Source: Desulfobacteraceae bacterium
GTDB taxonomy: Bacteria; Desulfobacterota; Desulfobacteria; Desulfobacterales; UBA11574
Direction: 5' to 3'
NCBI GenBank assembly: GCA_003486165.1
Contig: DNGT01000281.1
Span: forward strand, 1 to 8,152
DNA length: 8,152 nucleotides
Part shown: piece after piece, positions 1 through 5,830 of the stretch
Layout of the letters: each line of letters opens with the position of its first letter
Position numbering within the stretch: position 1 is the first letter of the stretch
Program-made: the position numbers and the translations under genes
Notes under the pieces: model-generated
The model's database searches: none
Told to the model about the DNA's origin: nothing
What the model saw: the letters and a program-made list of their open reading frames with translations, nothing else

Positions 1-983
1 ACTCCGGGAACAAAAATCTCACCACTTGTCATGTTGCTGTTGATAGTGATGTTTTCCAATTCTCCCAGCTCTTCCATTGATTTTCCATGGGAAGTGAACT
101 GAATGAATGGAACTTTTCCGCCTTTTACAATTTCAAATATATCATTAACGACAGGATTTTCTCCTGCAAGATCCAGAGCCGCTTTTCGGGTTGAAGCGAC
201 ATCCACATTTTTTCCTAAGAGTTCCAAATTGACCTTTTGCGGTGTCGACGGCAAGGCGCCATGGATATCCATTTTGCCGGATAAATAAAGCCGAGGGTAG
301 TCTAATTTGAGATTTGTAAGGGAAAACGAAAGTTTGTCTTTATAAAAATAAAGAGCACCTTTTAGAGAAATATTTTGAAATAGCTTGGCGTCAGATTGCA
401 TGTCCAAGCTGATATGGTCTTTTAAAACATTCATACTGGCGTTAATATTTCGGAACCAAAACGCAGGTTTTTTTTCTTTGAGAATATTCAACCGAGCGTT
501 CTTTAACCGGACGCGTAGTCCTGGTGTTTTTGATAATACAACGCTCAAAATGGCTCCCACTTTTTCTTCAACGGTTCCCAAAGAGAATGAATTAAGATGT
601 TTGTCTTCTGAACCAGGCTTTCGGTCGAGATAAATTTCGATGTCAGGCGTGTATAACGTAATTCTGGAATTTTGAAACTCTCCCAGGATAAGGGGTAAGA
701 GTTTCGGAGTGATGGACAGGGATACGACAGTTCCCTTGATTGTTTCGGGAATTGAAAAACGGCACTGTTGAACGACAACTTGTGGTTGCGGAAAAAAAGA
801 AAAATGAATGCGTTCAAAGGTTACTTGGCCATTGATCGCTTCAGAAACACCGGATTGGATTTTATCTGAAATCTGTTTTTGATTGATGAGTTTATCTGAA
901 GATAAAATCAAGATGAAAATAAGCGCAGCACAGAAGATAAAACAGGCGGTTATCCAGAGAGATATTTTTTTAAATCGAGTCAT
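1..983 (-). CDS. AsmA-family inner-membrane-anchored periplasmic protein, N-terminal part (partial, runs off left edge)
   Basis: An open minus-strand frame without a stop gives 327 complete codons before the window edge. Residues 1-8 are basic (MTRFKK) and residues 9-28 are a strongly hydrophobic segment, an uncleaved signal anchor as in AsmA proteins. Next comes the AsmA N-terminal pattern: an amphipathic helix (about 35-50), then 'NGQVTFERIHFSFFPQP' (51-67), the family's 'G-x-v-x-f-x-x-i-x-x-s-x-f-P' signature. The rest is beta-rich (KGALYFY, LSGKMDIHG). Residues 258-299 hold a polar stretch with GENPVVNDIFEIVKGGKVP. The ATG at 983 is chosen because a TGA stop lies in frame four codons upstream; only a weak AAGTGA is seen in the Shine-Dalgarno position. 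AsmA relatives sit in the inner membrane with a long periplasmic beta-groove and are linked to phospholipid homeostasis and outer-membrane assembly. The gene lies 51 bp behind the lipoprotein gene, so the two are probably co-transcribed. The family is confident; the exact subfamily and substrate are not. Confidence 0.85.
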   Translation of the reverse strand, partial: MTRFKKISLWITACFIFCAALIFILILSSDKLINQKQISDKIQSGVSEAINGQVTFERIHFSFFPQPQVVVQQCRFSIPETIKGTVVSLSITPKLLPLILGEFQNSRITLYTPDIEIYLDRKPGSEDKHLNSFSLGTVEEKVGAILSVVLSKTPGLRVRLKNARLNILKEKKPAFWFRNINASMNVLKDHISLDMQSDAKLFQNISLKGALYFYKDKLSFSLTNLKLDYPRLYLSGKMDIHGALPSTPQKVNLELLGKNVDVASTRKAALDLAGENPVVNDIFEIVKGGKVPFIQFTSHGKSMEELGELENITINSNMTSGEIFVPG

Positions 984-1034
984 TGATAAATGTCACTTAT
1001 GGATGGCGGGATTTTCGATGGGTTCGGATATTTA

Positions 1035-1574
1035 CTATTGGACTTTTTGTTCCGTAATTTTGACGGTTATTTTGTCTTTAATCGTGTTACCATTTTGTTT
1101 TATAACTAAGAAAATGCCACTTTCACCGGTTGGAATTGGACCGGGTGTAATTTTACCGGCCTTAGCGCCCTGGCCGGTGATGGGCTCTCGAGCCAGAAGT
1201 TTCAATGGCGTTATGTCTTTTGTAAAGGACTGTCCTGCAGGGATGACATCCGGTGGTATGGTTAAGCTTTTAATATTTTCAGGTTGGATTCCTTTAAATA
1301 CAAAAACCCCTAAATCGCGTCCGTTATAAAGATAACGGGTATTATTCCAATCGATTTCCAAATCTTTTTGGGTCTTGTTTGCTAATTTGAGACGAAAATT
1401 ATCAAAATAATTTTTACCTTCTCCCAAAGGTTCAAATTGAGCGGCATAATAGGAATTCTCGACAGTTTGAATTTCAGGGGTGCTGATGGAAACCAGTGTC
1501 GGCGCACAGCCAGTAGCTATAGTCAACATAAGACCAAATATTAAAATAGAAACAATTTTTACAAAAGCTTTCAT
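1035..1574 (-). CDS. Putative outer-membrane lipoprotein of unrecognised family
   Basis: The product is 179 residues. It begins with a short basic n-region (MKAFVK), a hydrophobic core (VSILIFGLMLTI) and a lipobox-like ATGC ending at Cys23. Ala at -3 is less usual than Leu but tolerated. Ala follows the Cys, so there is no Asp retention signal and outer-membrane sorting by Lol would be expected. The mature part looks like a single beta-rich domain: FDNFRLKLANKTQKDLEIDW (57-76), then NNTRYLYNGRDLGVFVFKGI, a PPDVIPAG turn (107-114) and a Gly/Pro-rich loop (130-150). It ends in two predicted strands, GIFLVIKQNG and KDKITVKI. This reads like an Ig- or LEA14-like beta-sandwich, but that is only an impression. 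An upstream GTG at 1583 is in frame but lies inside the ribosome-binding site, so the ATG at 1574 is preferred. I do not recognise a named family. It is the first gene of a two-gene unit with the AsmA-family gene and may act in the same envelope process. Confidence 0.8.
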   Translation of the reverse strand: MKAFVKIVSILIFGLMLTIATGCAPTLVSISTPEIQTVENSYYAAQFEPLGEGKNYFDNFRLKLANKTQKDLEIDWNNTRYLYNGRDLGVFVFKGIQPENIKSLTIPPDVIPAGQSFTKDITPLKLLAREPITGQGAKAGKITPGPIPTGESGIFLVIKQNGNTIKDKITVKITEQKVQ

Positions 1575-1579
1575 ATGTT

Positions 1580-1587
1580 CCACCTTT
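1580..1587 (-). promoter_or_regulatory. Ribosome-binding site of the lipoprotein gene
   Basis: On the minus strand AAAGGTGG lies 5 nt upstream of the ATG at 1574 (8 nt when counted from its AGG core). It overlaps the alternative in-frame GTG at 1583, which therefore cannot use it. This site decides the start. Confidence 0.7.
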
Positions 1588-1626
1588 CAATGGTATTTTC
1601 CGAATGACATTCCTTTCGTTTTTGAG

Positions 1627-1655
1627 ATCATAGCATGAAAAAATGATTTTACCAA
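1627..1655 (-). promoter_or_regulatory. Sigma70-type promoter with extended -10, driving lipoprotein-asmA
   Basis: Read on the minus strand, TTGGTA (1655-1650, 4 of 6 matches to TTGACA) is followed after exactly 17 nt by TATGAT (1632-1627, 5 of 6 matches to TATAAT). A TG lies one base before the -10, giving the extended form TGCTATGAT. The spacer is AT-rich. Transcription would start near 1620, leaving a leader of about 45 nt before the lipoprotein ATG. This is the best promoter-like match I found in the intergenic region. Confidence 0.6.
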
Positions 1656-1790
1656 TACGGAATATATTTATGAAGGTCACCACTTTTCTTTCTTATCAGC
1701 ACACAAGTTTACACGGTTTGAAAAAAAACGTTATCCATGGAGCGATTTGACAAACAAAAGAACTCCCCGCCCTCTCAATTAACTTGATAC

Positions 1791-1819
1791 TTGGATCTAT
1801 CTAAGAAAAGATGTATACA
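1791..1819 (+). promoter_or_regulatory. Weak candidate promoter for tamB-omp85
   Basis: TTGGAT (1791-1796, 3 of 6) is followed after 17 nt by TATACA (1814-1819, 4 of 6) and by AT-rich sequence. Spacing and placement are right, with a leader of about 75-80 nt to the tamB ATG, but both boxes are poor. No better sigma70 pair was found upstream of tamB, so the real promoter may use an activator or another sigma factor. Confidence 0.25.
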
Positions 1820-1820
1820 T
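1811..1820. repeat. Perfect 10-bp palindrome ATGTATACAT
   Basis: ATGTATACAT equals its own reverse complement and overlaps the candidate -10 box of the rightward unit. Its position would suit a dimeric repressor or activator half-site pair, but a single 10-bp AT-rich palindrome can arise by chance. No second copy was seen in the intergenic region. Confidence 0.3.
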
Positions 1821-1903
1821 TTAATTATAAAAAATATTTAATCCCCTATTAAAATTTGGAACGCTCAAGTTAGGACAAAATGGGTCATCGGTGAACGATC
1901 ATT

Positions 1904-4900
1904 ATGAAATACTTTAAATGGGTCTTAATCGGAATCGGTTCGGTAGTTGCCGTTGTGTTGATCGCGCTTCTGGGGATTCAGTTTTACCTGGATACAGAAC
2001 AGGTTCGGCAACGGATTCAGGCAAAGGTGAATCAGACGATTCCCGGCACGTTAACATGGAGCCAAAACAGATTTTCCATTTTAGGCGGAAAAGTAGAATT
2101 GAACCATGTACTTTTGACGGGACCTGAAAATGATAAATTGATCGAGTTGAAGCGGTTTTCAATTCACATATCTTGGACCGGGCTTTTAAAAGGGGAATTG
2201 ACCGTTCACGACCTGCTTCTGGAAAATCCAAATATGTCTTTGGTTAAAGATCGTTCCGGAAACCTCAATCTGATTCAGGCACTTTACACTACAGGGGACA
2301 AACCATCAGAATCTGGTAAAAATGGCGGTCTTCCATTTAATATTGTTATCCGTCAACTAAGAGTGATGAATGGTTTCGTTCAGTACAAAACAGCCGAAGA
2401 TACTGCCGAGAACCAAACAGATCAGGTGGTGTTTCAAAACGTGAATCTTACGATCACGGATGGGAATCTATTAAAACAGAGCGGCCGGTTTGTTTGTCAG
2501 ATTGAAAAGGGGAAGATTCAAAGAAAAGGTGCTCAAACCTTCATCGATCAACTCTCCTTAAAAGCAGATGTTCAAAAAGACCGAATCGATAAATTGCTCT
2601 TTGAAGTGAATACAGATGGTATTTATGCCAATATCGCAGGTACTATCGAAAATCTTTTTACAGGCAAACCCCTTTTGGATCTTAGTTTACAAAGCCGGGC
2701 ATCTCTTTCCAAAGTCACGGATTTAATGACGCTTGGACCTGATTATTCAGGAGCAGTTCAGGTGAACTCGACCCTAAAGGGGTCGTTAGACAATCCCAAT
2801 ATCGATTTAATGTTTCGATACGAAGGAGGAAAGATTGCCGGAAACAGCGTCGGCGAGATTCATTTGAATTGCCGTTTAAAAGAAAAAATTCTGAACATCG
2901 ACGACGTATATTTATATACCCCCTTGGGCAAATTCAATATCAAAGGTGATGTGGACTTTAAGAAGGCATTTACCGAGGGGTGGTTAACCTCAAACCCTGA
3001 TTTAGATGCCATCTTCTACAAATTTTCCATTCATCAGAAAGACTCGCAGCTTGCTGATTTACCGCCAGGAATATCCGGTTTAAAGGGCGTCGCGAGCGCT
3101 AAAATTGAGCTTGAAGGCAAAGGTGTTTATCCAAACACGCTTTGGGCTAAAACTTCACTTGAACTTTATATAAAAAAACTGTCCGCCGGACAAGGACGTT
3201 CGCCCCTTGATGTTCATGTGAGTGCACAGGCAGATATGAAAAAGGGAGGGGTTACCGTTCAGAATCTGACCGCCGGTGCAGGTGGGTCAAGGCTTGAGAT
3301 GAACGGCAATTATGGTGTTTCCTCACACCAGGTGTCAGCTCATTTTAAACTGGAAACTCCCGATCTGACCCAAATTATGAGGAGCCTGGGGATAAACGGC
3401 GTGTTGGGAAAGATGAATATAAACGGAAATGTATCAGGGACGTTGAGAGAGCCGGCTTTGGATGCGCGATTAAACGGGGAAAATCTGGGTTTCGAGAACA
3501 TCAGGTTCGGCAAGGCTGGTGTAAATATCCGGTTTTCAAACGGGCGTCTTTCCCTGGAACATGGAAAAATCCTTAACAACAAGTCCGGACTCGATATTTC
3601 CGGTTCTGCTCGAATATTTGATCCGGGAGATTATAAACTTGTAGAAAACCCTGATTTTGATGTTGCACTAAAAGGAGACACCCTGTTCCTGGAAGATTTT
3701 GTCCAAGGGATGAAGGGCAAATTTGTCCTGAATGGCCATGTTAAAGGAAGTGCAAACCATCCCAAAGGGCAGCTTGATCTTAGTGGCAAAAATGTGGATC
3801 TCAACATACAGAAACTTAATGAAATTAAGCTGTCATCAGCCATTGACGGTCGTCAAATCCATCTCGATCCTTTGTCTCTTGTCATCGCACCGGGTGAGAA
3901 AATCGTCTTGAATGGCTGGGTTTCCATGGACAAGAATTATGATTTCAGCATGATCTCAAATGGTATTTCCTTTAAAAACATAAAAAAGATGGCGTCATTG
4001 AACATCGACAGCGGAAACATTTCTTTTGATATTTCCGGAAAAGGCGGGTTTGAAAATCCCCGGCTTAAAGGAAAAGTAGTGCTCGGTGATTTAAGCTTCA
4101 ACGATCAGCGCCTGGAACAAGTTCCGTTTGAGATTAAAGTCGAGGATCACACCGTGTATATATCCGGGGGACTGAACTTTAGCCTGGATGCAACATACGG
4201 TTTTCAATCCCGTTCTTTTTCAACATCCGCTCGTTTTGATAACACGGATTTGACGCCTTATTTAAAACTTGTCGGCAAAAAAGAATTGAATGGAACCATT
4301 ACCGGAAGTATTGAATCAAAGGGTAATTTCGGTGTGCCGATCCAGATAGAAGGGACAACCCACATTTCTCAACTGGCGCTTTTTTGGAAGGATACACCAT
4401 TGGTCAGGGGTAGCGATCTTATGCTTCTGGTCCACAATGATGACATATCGATTCCCGGGATGCGACTGTCTCTGCTCGATCAAGGCCATTGTACCATCAA
4501 AGGTTCCGGAAAATTAAACAAAGATATTAACTTAGAAGCCGATGGAAAGATTCCTTTTAACATACTTCCGATGTTTACGGAAGATATTTCCGATGCCACC
4601 GGTGAAACACGCTTTTCGCTCAAAGTGAATGGAAGCCTGTCAACGCCGAACCTGATCATTCATGCGGATATCAAGGACGGAGGGATGACCATTCCGGGAT
4701 TATTTCAAAAATTCCACGACATAAACGGAGGTGTTCGGATAACATCCGACGCTATGGTTCTGGACGGTATCAAGGGGATGCTGGATACCGGAACATTTGA
4801 ACTTAAGGGTGCTATTGATCTTGAACGATATCAACCGTCAAACATTGGACTCAAGTTGAAAGTGAATAACCTTCCCATTTCGATTCCTGACGTATTGGAC

Positions 4901-5815
4901 GTCCGGTTGAGTTCTGAACTGGATGTTCGAGGTTCTTCGGAGAAGTCCTTGATAAAAGGATATGTTGAGCTTCTTGAGGGGACATATAATAAAGATGTTC
5001 GTCTGAATCTCATGGAAAGCATTGGTCAAGCATCACGGAAGGAGCCTTTGGTGACGTCTAAGACCCCCTGGCCTATTTTTAACCACACGGCCCTTGATTG
5101 CAGAATCCGTTACAGAGACCCTTTTGTGGTTGATAATAATATCTCTTTATTGACGATCAAGCCTGATCTTAATATACACGGAACAGTGAACCAACCCCTG
5201 ATCAGCGGAAGGGCAGAAGTCGAATCCGGAACCGTATATTTCCAAAGAAATGAATTTAATGTCAAAAAAGGGGTCTTTGATTTTATAAACCCGTATAAAA
5301 TTGAGCCGACCATCGATATCCAAAGTGAAGTAAAAATTCGGGAATGGACCATTTTTTTAAAAATTTTCGGCACACCGGACGCCTTAAGGTTTGATATGAC
5401 TTCCGATCCTTCAGAGAGGGAGGAGGATATTCTCTCCTTGCTGATTTCAGGAAAAACAACACAGGAGCTGATTGCAAAAGAAGGTGGTTCATCGTTATCT
5501 CCAAAACAAATGCTTGCCGATGTTTTAGCTGAAACCGTTCAAAAAGATATCAAGGATGCCACCGGTCTGGATGTCTTGGTTCTGGAATATAATGAAGCAA
5601 AAGATGCTGAGGCGTCAGATGAAGTAAAAGTTACTCTGGGTAAAGAACTTTCCAGAAGGGTGACGGTCAAATACGACTTGCAGACAAAAAATGCCAAGGT
5701 CATCCGGAAAGTGATCACGGAATATAAATTTCTTGAAAAACTGATCATGAACGCTTTCCAGGATACCGAGGGACATTATGGCGGCGGGATTCAGTTCAGA
5801 CTTGAATTTCGATAG
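1904..5815 (+). CDS. tamB: TamB, translocation and assembly module subunit (DUF490 family)
   Basis: The 1303-residue product is close to the length of E. coli TamB (1259). Residues 1-6 are basic and about 7-28 form one transmembrane anchor (VLIGIGSVVAVVLIALLGI). An AsmA/TamB-like N-terminal domain follows, with LLLENPNMSLVKDRSGNLNL near 105-124. The long middle is almost wholly short beta-strands and repeats a G-x(4)-P motif about every 100 residues: G293, G405, G512, G615, G715, G807, G910, a degenerate copy at G1010, and G1093. The C-terminal TamB domain shows GTVNQPLISGRAEVESGTVY (1093-1112) and NEFNVKKGVFDF, the SDPS-x-x-EEDILSLLISGK motif (1167-1184), and a closing strand GGGIQFRLEFR. 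In the family this fold is a hydrophobic groove crossing the periplasm, whose C-terminus meets an Omp85 POTRA arm. Roles in outer-membrane protein assembly and phospholipid transport are established in E. coli. GGTGA (1890-1894) lies 9 nt before the ATG. The Omp85 gene follows after 15 bp, as expected of an operon. The family is confident; the cargo here is unknown. Confidence 0.95.
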   Translation: MKYFKWVLIGIGSVVAVVLIALLGIQFYLDTEQVRQRIQAKVNQTIPGTLTWSQNRFSILGGKVELNHVLLTGPENDKLIELKRFSIHISWTGLLKGELTVHDLLLENPNMSLVKDRSGNLNLIQALYTTGDKPSESGKNGGLPFNIVIRQLRVMNGFVQYKTAEDTAENQTDQVVFQNVNLTITDGNLLKQSGRFVCQIEKGKIQRKGAQTFIDQLSLKADVQKDRIDKLLFEVNTDGIYANIAGTIENLFTGKPLLDLSLQSRASLSKVTDLMTLGPDYSGAVQVNSTLKGSLDNPNIDLMFRYEGGKIAGNSVGEIHLNCRLKEKILNIDDVYLYTPLGKFNIKGDVDFKKAFTEGWLTSNPDLDAIFYKFSIHQKDSQLADLPPGISGLKGVASAKIELEGKGVYPNTLWAKTSLELYIKKLSAGQGRSPLDVHVSAQADMKKGGVTVQNLTAGAGGSRLEMNGNYGVSSHQVSAHFKLETPDLTQIMRSLGINGVLGKMNINGNVSGTLREPALDARLNGENLGFENIRFGKAGVNIRFSNGRLSLEHGKILNNKSGLDISGSARIFDPGDYKLVENPDFDVALKGDTLFLEDFVQGMKGKFVLNGHVKGSANHPKGQLDLSGKNVDLNIQKLNEIKLSSAIDGRQIHLDPLSLVIAPGEKIVLNGWVSMDKNYDFSMISNGISFKNIKKMASLNIDSGNISFDISGKGGFENPRLKGKVVLGDLSFNDQRLEQVPFEIKVEDHTVYISGGLNFSLDATYGFQSRSFSTSARFDNTDLTPYLKLVGKKELNGTITGSIESKGNFGVPIQIEGTTHISQLALFWKDTPLVRGSDLMLLVHNDDISIPGMRLSLLDQGHCTIKGSGKLNKDINLEADGKIPFNILPMFTEDISDATGETRFSLKVNGSLSTPNLIIHADIKDGGMTIPGLFQKFHDINGGVRITSDAMVLDGIKGMLDTGTFELKGAIDLERYQPSNIGLKLKVNNLPISIPDVLDVRLSSELDVRGSSEKSLIKGYVELLEGTYNKDVRLNLMESIGQASRKEPLVTSKTPWPIFNHTALDCRIRYRDPFVVDNNISLLTIKPDLNIHGTVNQPLISGRAEVESGTVYFQRNEFNVKKGVFDFINPYKIEPTIDIQSEVKIREWTIFLKIFGTPDALRFDMTSDPSEREEDILSLLISGKTTQELIAKEGGSSLSPKQMLADVLAETVQKDIKDATGLDVLVLEYNEAKDAEASDEVKVTLGKELSRRVTVKYDLQTKNAKVIRKVITEYKFLEKLIMNAFQDTEGHYGGGIQFRLEFR

Positions 5816-5830
5816 AAAAGATGGATCCAG

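Larger units (their letters stand above)
1584..1903. other. Divergent intergenic control region
   Basis: About 320 bp without a credible gene separates the head-to-head units. Its left part holds the leftward promoter (1627-1655). The right part, 1800-1860, is very AT-rich and holds a perfect palindrome (1811-1820), a weak rightward promoter candidate (1791-1819) and a short AT-only inverted repeat (1837-1842 with 1848-1853). I see no intrinsic terminator, riboswitch-like fold or small RNA with clear signals. Short open frames here lack ribosome-binding sites. Confidence 0.7.

Noticed and set aside
883..1329. 148-codon plus-strand open frame
   Set aside because: It lies antisense to the start of the AsmA-family gene and most of the lipoprotein gene, both of which have recognisable signals and family features; its own product shows nothing coherent.
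1575..1583. Upstream GTG start for the lipoprotein
   Set aside because: It sits inside the AAAGGTGG ribosome-binding site and would put an acidic Glu and His before the basic n-region; the ATG at 1574 fits better.
1747..1752. Perfect TTGACA -35 box on the plus strand
   Set aside because: The sequence 16-18 nt downstream is C-rich (CCCTCT) with no resemblance to a -10 box.
1837..1853. Six-bp inverted repeat TTTAAT...ATTAAA with CCCCT loop
   Set aside because: The stem is made only of A-T pairs and no T-run follows, so it is too weak for a terminator and expected by chance in AT-rich sequence.
1914..5748. Several minus-strand open frames of 63-105 codons across tamB
   Set aside because: All are antisense shadows of a continuous 1303-codon gene with strong family features, and none has supporting signals.
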